Assembly: GCA_964482615.1 (NCBI GenBank)
Contig: CAYZYK010000005.1
Span: 1-37,942 of the forward strand
Direction: 5' to 3'
Origin: CAYZYK01 sp964482615
GTDB taxonomy: Bacteria; Patescibacteriota; Minisyncoccia; Minisyncoccales; CAYZYK01
Length of the DNA stretch: 37,942 nt
Notes under the pieces: model-generated
The model's database searches: none
What the model was told of the DNA's origin: nothing
Seen by the model: only the letters and a program-made list of their open reading frames with translations
Shown here: piece by piece, positions 22,486 through 30,011 of the stretch
How positions within the stretch are numbered: position 1 is the stretch's first letter
Layout of the letters: the number at the start of each line of letters is the position of its first letter
Made by a program: the position numbers and the translations under genes

Positions 22486-24366
22486 TTATTCTTTTTTCTC
22501 TTTGTATTCACCTTCCTCTGCGTCTTGGGCTTGCTTTTCCTTTCCTTTTTCTGCTTCTTTGTTCTTTTTGTAAATTTCAGCTCCTATTTTCTGGATATGC
22601 TGGGAAAGATCTTCTGCTTTGCTTTTTATTTCTCCTGTATCATCTTTATCTTTTGCTTTCTTCAAGCCTTTGAGTTTCTCTTCTATCTCTTTTTTTGTCT
22701 TATCATCTATTTTATCTTTTGCTTCTTTTAGTGTTTTCTCTGTTGTGTAAATCAAAGCATCGGCTTTGTTTCTTTCCTCAATTAATTCTTTCTTTTTTTC
22801 GTCTTCTTGAGCGTGTTTTTCTGCTTCTTGTTTCATTTTCTCTATTTCTTCCTCTGACAGACCAGAAGAACCCTCAATTCTAATTGATTGTTCTTTTCCT
22901 GTTCCTTTATCTTTAGCTGAAACATTCAATATTCCATTAGCATCAATATCAAAACTTACTTCAATCTGGGGAACACCTCTCCGAGCAGGTGGTATGCCAT
23001 CTAAAATGAATTTACCTAAGCTCTTGCAATCACCTGCCATGAGTCTTTCACCCTGCAAAACATTAATCTGAACCGAAGTTTGACTATCAGCTGCTGTCGA
23101 GAAAATCTGTTTCTTTGAAGTAGGAATTGTAGTATTTTTGGGAATCAAGACAGTATTTACCCCGCCTAAAGTTTCAATACCCAAGCTTAAGGGTGTAACA
23201 TCCAACAAAAGGACATCTTTAACATCTCCTTGTAAAATTCCACCTTGGGTTGCAGCGCCAATAGCTACCACTTCATCTGGATTAATCTCCTTGTTGGCTT
23301 CTTTGCCAAATATTTTTTTAACTTCTTCTTGGATTTTGGGCATTCTGGTTTGTCCCCCAACCAAAACTATTTCTTCAATATCTTTTGGAGAAAATTTTGC
23401 TTCTTTCAGTGTCTCTTTAACCAACTTAAATGATCTTTCAATATGTTCTGAAGTTAAATTTTCAAGCTGAGATCTTGTTAGCTTATAAAGTAGGTGTTTA
23501 GGACCTGATTCACCTGAAGTTATAAAAGGAAGATTGATCTCTGTTTCTTTACTTGAAGATAATTCTATTTTAGCTTTCTCTGCAGCCTCTTTTATTCTCT
23601 GTAAGGCTAATTTGTCTTCAGATAAATCAATACCCTGATCTTTCTTAAACTTATCAATTAACCAATCCATTATTTCCCTGTCAAAATCATCTCCCCCTAA
23701 ATGACTATCCCCTCCTGTTGCTTTAACCTCAACTGTATCTTCTCCGACATCCAAAATGGAGACATCAAAAGTTCCACCACCAAAATCATAAACTAAAATT
23801 TGCTGATTTTTCTTTTTGGTTAAACCATAAGCCAAAGCAGCTGCAGTTGGTTCGTTAATCACTCTTTTAACATTAAATCCCGCAATCTCGCCTGCAACCT
23901 TGGTCGCCTTTCTTTGGGAATCATCAAAGTAAGCAGGACAGGTAATAATAGCGTCTTCTATTTTCTCCCCTAATTTTGCTTCAGCATCTTGCTTTAACTT
24001 CTGTAAAATCATAGCTGAAATCTCGGGTGGTTTATACCATTTCTCCCCCATTTTAACCTGAACTCCTTTTTCGTCTGGTGATTTTCTTATCTTGTAAGGT
24101 AGGTTCTTAATATCTTTTTGAACCTCTTTGTCAGAGAACTTTCTCCCCATTAATCTTTTAATAGAGAATATAGTGTTTTCTGGATTCGTGATTGCTTGTC
24201 TTCTGGCTACAACACCGGCCAATCTTTCGCCTTTTTTACTAACAGCAACAATAGAAGGTGTTGTTCTATTACCCTCTTTATTCTCAATTATTTTGGGAGT
24301 TCCCCCCTCAACCGTAGCCATAGCAGAAAAGGTTGTTCCCAAATCTATACCTAAAATTTTTGCCAT
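22486..24366 (-). CDS. dnaK: Chaperone DnaK (Hsp70)
   Basis: 626 residues. The nucleotide-binding domain starts ILGIDLGTTFSAMA (where most have NSC), with later VINEPTAAALAYGL and DVSILDVGEDTVEV. The linker is DVLLLDVTPLSLGIETLGG, followed by the substrate-binding beta domain and a helical lid with a charged tail. It works with DnaJ and GrpE. It follows hsp20 after about 145 bp, a gap that holds a strong hairpin (24464-24489), so its expression may be partly uncoupled from the upstream genes. Confidence 0.98.
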   Translation of the reverse strand: MAKILGIDLGTTFSAMATVEGGTPKIIENKEGNRTTPSIVAVSKKGERLAGVVARRQAITNPENTIFSIKRLMGRKFSDKEVQKDIKNLPYKIRKSPDEKGVQVKMGEKWYKPPEISAMILQKLKQDAEAKLGEKIEDAIITCPAYFDDSQRKATKVAGEIAGFNVKRVINEPTAAALAYGLTKKKNQQILVYDFGGGTFDVSILDVGEDTVEVKATGGDSHLGGDDFDREIMDWLIDKFKKDQGIDLSEDKLALQRIKEAAEKAKIELSSSKETEINLPFITSGESGPKHLLYKLTRSQLENLTSEHIERSFKLVKETLKEAKFSPKDIEEIVLVGGQTRMPKIQEEVKKIFGKEANKEINPDEVVAIGAATQGGILQGDVKDVLLLDVTPLSLGIETLGGVNTVLIPKNTTIPTSKKQIFSTAADSQTSVQINVLQGERLMAGDCKSLGKFILDGIPPARRGVPQIEVSFDIDANGILNVSAKDKGTGKEQSIRIEGSSGLSEEEIEKMKQEAEKHAQEDEKKKELIEERNKADALIYTTEKTLKEAKDKIDDKTKKEIEEKLKGLKKAKDKDDTGEIKSKAEDLSQHIQKIGAEIYKKNKEAEKGKEKQAQDAEEGEYKEKKE

Positions 24367-24463
24367 TTTTTTACAATGATTGTTATCTCCTGAGACATTT
24401 TAACATCCCCGGATTTACAATCACTTTGTTATTTAAACAATTAATATTTGAACTGAAGACCCA

Positions 24464-24489
24464 TCCCGAACCTCAAACAAGGTTCGGGA
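24464..24489 (-). other. Strong intercistronic hairpin between hsp20 and dnaK
   Basis: TCCCGAACCT pairs with AGGTTCGGGA (10 bp, 6-nt loop) without a following T tract on either strand. It is not a normal terminator. Inside a cotranscribed region it could mark an RNA processing or 3'-end protection site and set different levels for hsp20 and dnaK. Confidence 0.7.
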
Positions 24490-24512
24490 AGGGATATTCA
24501 ATCCAAACTAAC

Positions 24513-24932
24513 TTATTTACTTTCAATTTTTACTTTCTTTCCTTTTTTCTCTTCCTTTTGTTTCTCTCTGGGGACAATGATTTTAAGAACACCATCTTCA
24601 TATTTTGCTTTTGTTTCCCCAGATTTAACACCTTCTGGCAATCTTACTCTTCTTTTGTAGTAACCGGTGCTCAATTCTCTTCTGTAATAACCTTTTTTCT
24701 CCTCTTTTTCTTCTTTCTTTTTCTTTGCTTCAACCGTTAAAACATTGTCTTTCACCTCAACATTAATATCTTTTAAGTCAACACCGGGCAGTTCAACTTC
24801 AGCTATGATATCGTTATCTTTCTGGTAGATATCCATTCTCGGGATCTCCCTGTCTGTTGCTCCTTCAAATTCTGGCCAATCCTCAAACCATCTTTCAAGT
24901 TCGTGAAATGGTCTCCATGGTATTAAAGGCAT
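24513..24932 (-). CDS. Small heat-shock protein, Hsp20 family
   Basis: 139 residues from the ATG at 24932 (MPLIPWRPFHELERWFEDWP), chosen over a GTG at 24962 that adds ten residues. The alpha-crystallin domain runs from about residue 35 to 125, with DIIAEVELPGVDLKDINVEV, GYYRRELSTGYYKRRVRLPE and the closing EDGVLKIIVPR. The dimerisation and C-terminal extension is Lys-rich. It holds unfolding proteins without ATP. Its position within the hrcA-dnaK cluster is unusual compared with most bacteria. Confidence 0.95.
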   Translation of the reverse strand: MPLIPWRPFHELERWFEDWPEFEGATDREIPRMDIYQKDNDIIAEVELPGVDLKDINVEVKDNVLTVEAKKKKEEKEEKKGYYRRELSTGYYKRRVRLPEGVKSGETKAKYEDGVLKIIVPREKQKEEKKGKKVKIESK

Positions 24933-24996
24933 TTTTCTTTTAGTTGTAAGTTTATAACCCACAACTGCGTTAGGAATTAATAATAAATGACCTTTA

Positions 24997-25494
24997 TTAT
25001 TTTGATATTTTAACTTCAGCGGGCCTTAGTACTTTACTGTTTAAGGTATAGCCCTTCTTTACTTCCTCTATTATCATATTTGGGGAGGTATTTTTCTTTT
25101 CAACTTGTTCCACAACTTGATGAAAATTAGGGTCAAACTCTTTTTTCTCTGTCTCTATTTTCTCCACCCCCTGATCTCTGAGAATATTTTTAATTTGTTT
25201 TTTAATTTGTAAAACTCCTTTAATGTATTCATTGTCTTTATCTTTATTTGAAAGGTTTTTCTCTGCTAAATCAAGATTATCTAAAATAGGTAAAATCTCC
25301 AAAATTAATTCCTGATTAGCGAAAGTTATAACATCTTTAATTCTTTCAGCTTCTTTGCTTTTGAAATTTAGAAAATCAGCCTTTGTTCTTTGCCAACCAA
25401 CTAAATATTCTTCTCTTTCTTTTTCCAATTCTTCAATCTTTTTCTTAAGTTCAGAAAAACTCTTTTTTGTTTTCTTCTCTTTCTTTTTTGCCAT
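24997..25494 (-). CDS. grpE: Nucleotide exchange factor GrpE
   Basis: 165 residues. A long N-terminal coiled coil (about 10-60, containing GWQRTKADFLNFKSKEAERI) and the compact beta domain (FDPNFHQVVEQVEKK, then EVKKGYTLNSKVLRPAEVKI) match GrpE. It releases ADP from DnaK. It starts 4 nt after hrcA, implying one transcript and coupled translation. Confidence 0.95.
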   Translation of the reverse strand: MAKKKEKKTKKSFSELKKKIEELEKEREEYLVGWQRTKADFLNFKSKEAERIKDVITFANQELILEILPILDNLDLAEKNLSNKDKDNEYIKGVLQIKKQIKNILRDQGVEKIETEKKEFDPNFHQVVEQVEKKNTSPNMIIEEVKKGYTLNSKVLRPAEVKISK

Positions 25495-25498
25495 ATTA

Positions 25499-26224
25499 TT
25501 ATATTTTTTCTTCCAATAATTTAATTACCGAGTTCATTAAATTAATGTTTCTGGAATAAGACATTCTCTTTGGTCCAAGAAGGGTTAGAAATCCTTGATG
25601 AATTTTAGGAAAGCTGCATTTAGAAACAATTATGCTGAACTCTGTTTTTTTAGAAAATGGAATCTCTTTTCCGATATAAACTTGGATTCTAGAGTTTTTT
25701 TCATTATCAAGATAAAAATCATCAAATCTTTCTTCTAGGGCATCTACCATGTCTATAAAGTCAGTTGAATAATCGGAATTTCTAAATTCTGGTTCTTTGA
25801 AAATTTCGTTCCAACCCTCCCTCATCATAATTTCCTCTTCTAAAAGATAACACATAGCCAGAGAAGAAGAAAAATGAGCTAATCTTTTAGTTAGGTCGCG
25901 AACAAAATGATGAATATCATCAATCTCTGATTTTAGTTTTTCACTGGTTTCAAAAACGTCTTTTTCTTCTTTTAGCCCCTCTTTTAAAAAGTTATTTACA
26001 AACATTCTATAACTTTTATCGGTAGGAACTCTCCCTGCTGAAGTATGGGGTTGATCAAGATATCCTTTTTCTGTCAGTTCCTTCATTTCGTTTCTCAAAG
26101 TAGCGGGAGAAATCTTAAATCTATACTTTTTCTTAAGCAGCTTGGAGCTCACCGGACGAGCTGAGTTAACGTATTCTTTAACTGTTACTTCTATTATTTT
26201 TTGTTGACGAGTAGTTAATTTCAT
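25499..26224 (-). CDS. hrcA: Heat-shock repressor HrcA, short form
   Basis: 241 residues, against about 340 in typical HrcA. The N-terminal winged-helix DNA-binding domain is intact (QQKIIEVTVKEYVNSARPVSSKLL, then SPATLRNEMKELTEKGYLDQPHTSAGRVPTDKSYR). The C-terminal motif LGPKRMSYSRNINLMNSVI is also present, so the shortening lies in the central GAF-like part rather than at an end. It represses its own operon through the CIRCE element at 26249-26275. Its start codon lies only about 8 nt from the predicted transcription start. Confidence 0.92.
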   Translation of the reverse strand: MKLTTRQQKIIEVTVKEYVNSARPVSSKLLKKKYRFKISPATLRNEMKELTEKGYLDQPHTSAGRVPTDKSYRMFVNNFLKEGLKEEKDVFETSEKLKSEIDDIHHFVRDLTKRLAHFSSSLAMCYLLEEEIMMREGWNEIFKEPEFRNSDYSTDFIDMVDALEERFDDFYLDNEKNSRIQVYIGKEIPFSKKTEFSIIVSKCSFPKIHQGFLTLLGPKRMSYSRNINLMNSVIKLLEEKI

Positions 26225-26238
26225 GTTTTCTTGTTATT

Positions 26239-26266
26239 ATTATATACATTAGCACTCTCGTGTCAA
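26239..26266 (-). promoter_or_regulatory. Promoter of hrcA, TTGACA-16-TATAAT
   Basis: On the - strand TTGACA (26266-26261) and TATAAT (26244-26239) are 16 bp apart. The -35 and spacer lie inside the CIRCE element, so HrcA binding would directly block polymerase. The predicted start near 26232 leaves an almost absent leader before the ATG at 26224. Confidence 0.8.
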
Positions 26267-26275
26267 GAGTGATAA
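26249..26275 (-). promoter_or_regulatory. CIRCE operator
   Basis: TTAGCACTC-N9-GAGTGATAA matches the classical CIRCE inverted repeat (TTAGCACTC-N9-GAGTGCTAA) at 17 of 18 positions. It is the only copy seen in the window. Confidence 0.93.
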
Positions 26276-26308
26276 TAATAAAAGGGGGTGGGTCAAGTAA
26301 CCCACCCC
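26276..26308 (-). terminator. Terminator upstream of the hrcA promoter
   Basis: On the - strand GGGGTGGGT pairs with ACCCACCCC (9 bp, 6-nt loop), followed by CTTTTATTATT. It ends the transcript of the small secreted-protein gene at 26389-26646 and insulates the hrcA promoter. Confidence 0.85.
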
Positions 26309-26315
26309 ATCAGGA

Positions 26316-26354
26316 GTCCTTTCTCTGGGTAAGAGAAGGGCGGACAACTCCGGG
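26316..26354 (-). other. Second stem-loop in the 3' untranslated region
   Basis: On the - strand an outer GGAGT/ACTCC stem encloses CCTTCTCT/AGAGAA-A-GG (one bulged A). It lies between the stop at 26389 and the terminator. Its role is unknown; it may be RNA-stabilising. Confidence 0.45.
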
Positions 26355-26388
26355 GTAACCGAAGCATCCATTCCTGTTCTTCTCTCTT

Positions 26389-26646
26389 TTAGTACATCTT
26401 AGCTATAAGGACAGGTATTAGTCTTGTTTCAATATCAAACAAACGATACTCGAGTTTCTCTCTCTTTCCTTGAGGTACTCCATTACTTAATTTTTCTCTG
26501 ATTGCTTTTGTTTCTTTACAATAGTTCAAAAAACGTACCCAGGGCCCTGAGTCACCCACACTATCTACCATACTTCCCTTCTCTTTCAGAGCAACAGAGA
26601 AACCAACTAGCACCGAACACAACGACCAGAAGAAAACAGAAGTCAT
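26389..26646 (-). CDS. Small predicted secreted or anchored protein
   Basis: 85 residues from the ATG at 26646 (MTSVFFWSLCSVLVGFSVAL, a hydrophobic signal or anchor); a TTG nine bases upstream would add three residues. The rest is a charged helix pair, with CKETKAIREKLSNGVPQGKREKLEYRLFDIETRLIP. Not recognised. The gene has its own promoter (26791-26818), a long structured leader with a terminator-like hairpin just before the start codon, and a strong terminator. No Shine-Dalgarno site is obvious. Confidence 0.55.
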   Translation of the reverse strand: MTSVFFWSLCSVLVGFSVALKEKGSMVDSVGDSGPWVRFLNYCKETKAIREKLSNGVPQGKREKLEYRLFDIETRLIPVLIAKMY

Positions 26647-26784
26647 AATTTTCAAAGAACAAAAAGTTAAAAATCTGGCTACTCGGCCAGATTTGTTTCT
26701 TTTTTTGCTTTTTTAACAAACCTAACCAGGCAGACCAGTGTCTACTAAAACTACTACGTTGATTAGGTTTATTTTTTGCATACT
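26647..26784 (-). promoter_or_regulatory. Structured leader, candidate cis-regulatory RNA
   Basis: The ~138-nt leader begins near 26784. It contains a long-range stem (AAACCTAATC with GGTTAGGTTT, about 30 nt apart), a U/A-rich linker, and a perfect 9-bp hairpin AAATCTGGC/GCCAGATTT (26671-26694). On the - strand TTTTTAACTTTTT follows the hairpin directly before the ATG. This has the layout of an aptamer followed by an attenuator. No known riboswitch was recognised. Confidence 0.4.
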
Positions 26785-26790
26785 ATTTTT

Positions 26791-26818
26791 ATTCTAGCTT
26801 TTTTTTAAACCCTGTCAA
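26791..26818 (-). promoter_or_regulatory. Promoter, TTGACA-16-TAGAAT
   Basis: On the - strand TTGACA (26818-26813) and TAGAAT (26796-26791) are 16 bp apart. It sits directly after the ftsQ stop codon and drives the structured leader and the gene at 26389. Confidence 0.7.
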
Positions 26819-26821
26819 GTA

Positions 26822-27619
26822 TTATAAAATTTCGGGGGGGCTCACAAAGGCTTTACTGAACCTCAAATCAATATATTTTAAAATTTTTCTCTCATCAGGA
26901 GAAATTTCTTTTTTTAACAACAAATTAAGTTTAACTACCTGCAAATCAATATCACCGGCCAAATTAAAGAAAACCAGCCAACCCTCTTCTGTTGTAATGT
27001 TTAATTTTTTCTCCTCATCAGTAATTGCTTTTCTAACTTTTATTCCAAATTTATCCCCAAGATTTTTATCAATATTTAAAATTAAATCTAAAACATCATC
27101 CTTTATTACTTCCTGAAGTAAAAAGGGATCTTTTTTGTTTTCGAAAAAAGTAATTTCTAAATTATCTTTCTCCTTCCCTTTCTGGACCTCAAAAACAATA
27201 CCTTCATTATCAATTAAAAAACAGCTTTCTTTGGGGCAAAAAACAGCAACTGACTTTCTTTCTTTTACTTGAAAAAATAAAGTACGGGGAAATTTTCTTT
27301 TTATCTCAACCTTTCCTATTTTAGGATAATTTTTCAAGATTTCATTTTTAATCTTCTTTTTTCTAACAAGAAAAATGCTTTTTGTTCTAAAAAGAAGAAA
27401 TTTACGATCCAAATTATCATAAATAATTTTTTCAATATTTTCTGTTTTAATTTTTTCGTTTCCCGAAACTTTTATTTCCTCAATATAAAATTTTTTTGAA
27501 AAAACGAGGAAATGAAAAAAAACAGAAAGAATAATCAAAAATAAGATAAAAAGCCAAAAATAACGACTCTTTAGAATTGATCTTTTTTTCTTAAATCTAT
27601 GTCTTTTTTTTCTCCTCAT
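26822..27619 (-). CDS. ftsQ: Cell division protein FtsQ/DivIB family
   Basis: 265 residues with bitopic topology. A highly basic N-terminus (MRRKKRHRFKKKRS) is followed by one membrane helix (about 21-42) and a POTRA domain (FYIEEIKVSGNEKIKTENI, about residues 51-120). The FtsQ domain contains KRKFPRTLFFQVKERKSVAVF and a LIDNEGIVFEV segment. It recruits FtsB/FtsL and couples septal wall synthesis to division. It begins 1 nt after the femX-like gene, in the same transcript. Confidence 0.9.
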   Translation of the reverse strand: MRRKKRHRFKKKRSILKSRYFWLFILFLIILSVFFHFLVFSKKFYIEEIKVSGNEKIKTENIEKIIYDNLDRKFLLFRTKSIFLVRKKKIKNEILKNYPKIGKVEIKRKFPRTLFFQVKERKSVAVFCPKESCFLIDNEGIVFEVQKGKEKDNLEITFFENKKDPFLLQEVIKDDVLDLILNIDKNLGDKFGIKVRKAITDEEKKLNITTEEGWLVFFNLAGDIDLQVVKLNLLLKKEISPDERKILKYIDLRFSKAFVSPPEIL

Positions 27620-27620
27620 T

Positions 27621-28670
27621 TTAAAATCCTCTTTTTATCTTTCTTGCTTTCTCAATTAAGAAATTTAACCAATATTTTGAAGATAATATAAAATCCTGAG
27701 TGGGGACATATTCTTTTCTTTCACCCCCAAACCCTCTTTTGAAAATGGTTAATCCAGCCCAGGGATGTTTCTTTTTTTTAACCTCTCGCAAAGGAATATC
27801 AGCAATACCCCAAAAGTTATAAAGTTCACAATTTCTCCTTTTTGCCTCTTTTATTGCTTCCCATTGAAGCAAGCGCGAACTTGGCACTTTAGGATATTTC
27901 ATGCTTGAAGCACCATGGTGATAAAAAGCCATTCTCTGCCAAAAAATAATTATAGCTGAACTGACAACCTCTTTTTTATACCTTGCATGAAAAGTTAAGA
28001 TCTGATCGTCTAGAATAAAACTTTCATATTCTTTTTTTAAGTAATCAAGGGAAAAAGGAACAAAATCATGTCTTTTTGCTGTTTTCTCGTAAAGATTATT
28101 GAAAATTTTAATATCTTCCTTCTTGTTGCTTTTCTCTATTTTTAAATCTTTGTTCTTTTCAGCTTTTTTTATCTCATATCTTGTATTCTTTCTCATATTC
28201 ATTAAAATATCTTTTTTTTGCCTGGAAATATCAATCTCCCAGGTAAGCTCTGGGTGAACATGAATGGGAGCTCTTTTAAAATCAAGAGATTTAAAAACAT
28301 CTATATTTTCTTCTTTTCTTTCCCAAATAGGAGAAAACCTTACAAAACTTGCTTTTTCTTTTTCTGCAACCTTTTTTAAAAATTCCAATAAAGACGAAAG
28401 AGTCTTATTTCTAATTTTTGTGGAGCTATCTCGTAAATTAGGACCATGAGGAACAAAAAGAAAAGTCCCTCTTTTTGCCTCTGTTTTTATCACTTGAGCT
28501 GTAGCAGACAATTTACCTTTTTTAAAAACACCAAGTCGCCAAACTTTATTGTTAAGCTTCCTTTGAAATTCCCCCCAATTCCAAGAACCCAAAAAGGTTT
28601 TTTCCTTACATCCTCTTAGAAACTCTTCCCAATTTTTTTTATCTTTAATTTCTTTTATTTCATCTATCAT
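27621..28670 (-). CDS. FemAB-family peptidoglycan bridge aminoacyltransferase
   Basis: 349 residues, a FemX/FemAB-like tandem GNAT protein. Visible blocks are FLGSWNWGEFQRKL near the start, GTFLFVPHGPNLR, VRFSPIWERKEE, MRKNTRYEIKKAEK in the second half, and the late IFWQRMAFYHHGASS and LYNFWGIADIP. These proteins move amino acids from aminoacyl-tRNA to lipid-linked muropeptides. The bridge composition is not predictable. It is paired with ftsQ (1-nt gap), which supports a wall-synthesis role. Confidence 0.92.
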   Translation of the reverse strand: MIDEIKEIKDKKNWEEFLRGCKEKTFLGSWNWGEFQRKLNNKVWRLGVFKKGKLSATAQVIKTEAKRGTFLFVPHGPNLRDSSTKIRNKTLSSLLEFLKKVAEKEKASFVRFSPIWERKEENIDVFKSLDFKRAPIHVHPELTWEIDISRQKKDILMNMRKNTRYEIKKAEKNKDLKIEKSNKKEDIKIFNNLYEKTAKRHDFVPFSLDYLKKEYESFILDDQILTFHARYKKEVVSSAIIIFWQRMAFYHHGASSMKYPKVPSSRLLQWEAIKEAKRRNCELYNFWGIADIPLREVKKKKHPWAGLTIFKRGFGGERKEYVPTQDFILSSKYWLNFLIEKARKIKRGF

Positions 28671-28706
28671 GATTTTTCTATTTTAACATAAAATAGAAGT
28701 TGATTT

Positions 28707-28744
28707 AAAAGAAAAGGACCACCTCGCGTTTAGCTCAGTGGCCC
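28707..28744 (-). terminator. Terminator of the G+C-rich small gene
   Basis: On the - strand GGGCCAC pairs with GTGGTCC (7 bp, one G-U) around a 15-nt loop, followed by TTTTCTTTT. The loop happens to resemble a tRNA D arm. Confidence 0.75.
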
Positions 28745-28761
28745 GATAAGACTCCAGATTA

Positions 28762-29061
28762 CTACCCCCTCCCCTCTTGGACGGGCTCTGGGGCAGGGTA
28801 GAATGCCTCGAGATGAAACACCTCAAGATCATGACCGAGGATTTGCAGCTTCTCGGTGATCTCTTCCAGGGGACAACCAGAAGTGCTGGTTAGCCGAATG
28901 AACGGCTGATCCTGATTACTGAGATTTCTTACCATGCTATCGTGGTGCACGGTAACAACCATATCCCCAGCAACAGAGCTGTTACAAAACAGCTCCTCGA
29001 TTTCCTCTCTGATATCTTCAGCTTCACGCCAATCGAACCCGAAAAGCTCAACGTTCGGCAT
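28762..29061 (-). CDS. G+C-rich small protein, possibly tautomerase-like
   Basis: 99 residues. It starts Met-Pro-Asn-Val, and the N-terminal Pro followed by a strand, a helix (REEIEELFCNS) and a strand (GDMVVTVHHDSM) is reminiscent of the tautomerase/MIF superfamily, where Pro-1 is catalytic. The similarity is weak. No signal peptide or membrane helix is present. Base composition is clearly richer in G+C than the adjacent uppP and femX. It has a consensus-like promoter, a very strong AAGGAGGAGG site and its own terminator. It is a self-contained cassette splitting two envelope genes and may be a recent arrival. Confidence 0.6.
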   Translation of the reverse strand: MPNVELFGFDWREAEDIREEIEELFCNSSVAGDMVVTVHHDSMVRNLSNQDQPFIRLTSTSGCPLEEITEKLQILGHDLEVFHLEAFYPAPEPVQEGRG

Positions 29062-29108
29062 TTCCTCCTCCTTCTCTGGAGTTCCAAAAACCTTTCTTTA
29101 TCTCTCAA

Positions 29109-29137
29109 ATTATATCATATAAAGAAAAGAAAGTCAA
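29109..29137 (-). promoter_or_regulatory. Promoter, TTGACT-17-TATAAT
   Basis: On the - strand TTGACT (29137-29132) and TATAAT (29114-29109) are 17 bp apart. It abuts the uppP stop at 29138 and drives the gene at 28762. Confidence 0.8.
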
Positions 29138-29932
29138 TTAAAGCAAAACAGAAAAAATCATTAAAAAACCAAAAAACAAAACAAACCAGCCAAAATTAGT
29201 CTTCTTTGAAATACCAAGGAGAATATGAATGGTTAAAATACCAAAAAGAAAAGAAAAGAAAAGACCCAAAAAAGAATTTAAACTGAAGAAAAACTTATCT
29301 AAATTTAAAACAATATTTGCTCCAAAAACGACCGGCAAGCTCATCAAAAAACTTAATTTTAAAGCGTCTATTTCATCAACTTTCCTTAGAAGTAAAGCAG
29401 AAATAGTTATTCCAGACCTCGAAATTCCAGGCAAAATAGAAAATCCTTGAGCTACTCCCAATAAAATACCATCTAAAATTTTCAAATCTGCCGCATCTCT
29501 TGTTTTTTCTTTTTTCTTTTTAATTTGTAAAAAAGCTGTAAAAAGAAGCAAGACTCCTATTGTAAAAGTTATTGTTCTGCCACTCAAAATAAATCTATCA
29601 TCAATTTTTCTTAAAATAGAGAGAAGAAAAAATCCCAGCAAACCGCTTAATAAAGTAGCTAGGATATAAAAGTTAATTATTTTTTTTGTTTTAAAAGAAG
29701 CTTTTTTATAATTAAAAAAACTTTTAATCAGAAATAAAACATCTTTTCTGAAATAAATTAAAGCAGCTAAAAAAGTTCCCAAATGCAAAAACAAAGCATA
29801 CCTTATTAAATCACTTAAAGAAAAAGAGCTTCTAAATAGATTAGTCTTAATTAAGATTATCACCCCCTCAGAGCTTAAGGGAAGCCATTCTGTTATTCCT
29901 TGAACAATACCTAAAATAGAGGATTCAAACAT
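29138..29932 (-). CDS. uppP: Undecaprenyl-diphosphate phosphatase (UppP/BacA)
   Basis: 264 residues with about eight membrane helices. The first motif is GIVQGITEWLPLSSEGVIIL and the second GVAQGFSILPGISRSGITIS, with the catalytic Arg. It removes a phosphate from C55-PP to recycle the carrier made by UppS. In the first motif the common SSSGH is SSEGV, so the usual His is missing; archaeal-type members also have an EWLP.SSEG form. Overall fold and second motif are intact. Confidence 0.93.
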   Translation of the reverse strand: MFESSILGIVQGITEWLPLSSEGVIILIKTNLFRSSFSLSDLIRYALFLHLGTFLAALIYFRKDVLFLIKSFFNYKKASFKTKKIINFYILATLLSGLLGFFLLSILRKIDDRFILSGRTITFTIGVLLLFTAFLQIKKKKEKTRDAADLKILDGILLGVAQGFSILPGISRSGITISALLLRKVDEIDALKLSFLMSLPVVFGANIVLNLDKFFFSLNSFLGLFFSFLFGILTIHILLGISKKTNFGWFVLFFGFLMIFSVLL

Positions 29933-29971
29933 ATTAATCTATAATAGCATAGTTAAACAAAAGAGATAACC

Positions 29972-30007
29972 AAAAAATAAAAAAACTGCAGTTCAAAAAC
30001 TGCAGTT
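29972..30007 (-). terminator. Terminator of the 30012-30567 gene pair
   Basis: The 10-bp palindrome AACTGCAGTT occurs twice (29984-29993 and 29998-30007), so the two copies pair across a short loop. On the - strand a TTTATTTTTT tract follows. It lies just after the stop at 30012. Confidence 0.8.
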
Positions 30008-30011
30008 CCTA

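Noticed and set aside
26276..26820. A single large noncoding RNA (RNase P- or tmRNA-like) over the whole unit
   Set aside because: No conserved RNase P or tmRNA core sequences were seen, and the middle encodes a plausible signal-peptide protein.
28726..28741. tRNA-like string (GTTTAGCTCAGTGG) suggesting a tRNA fragment or attachment site
   Set aside because: No acceptor, anticodon or T arm follows. The bases are explained by the loop and stem of a - strand terminator.
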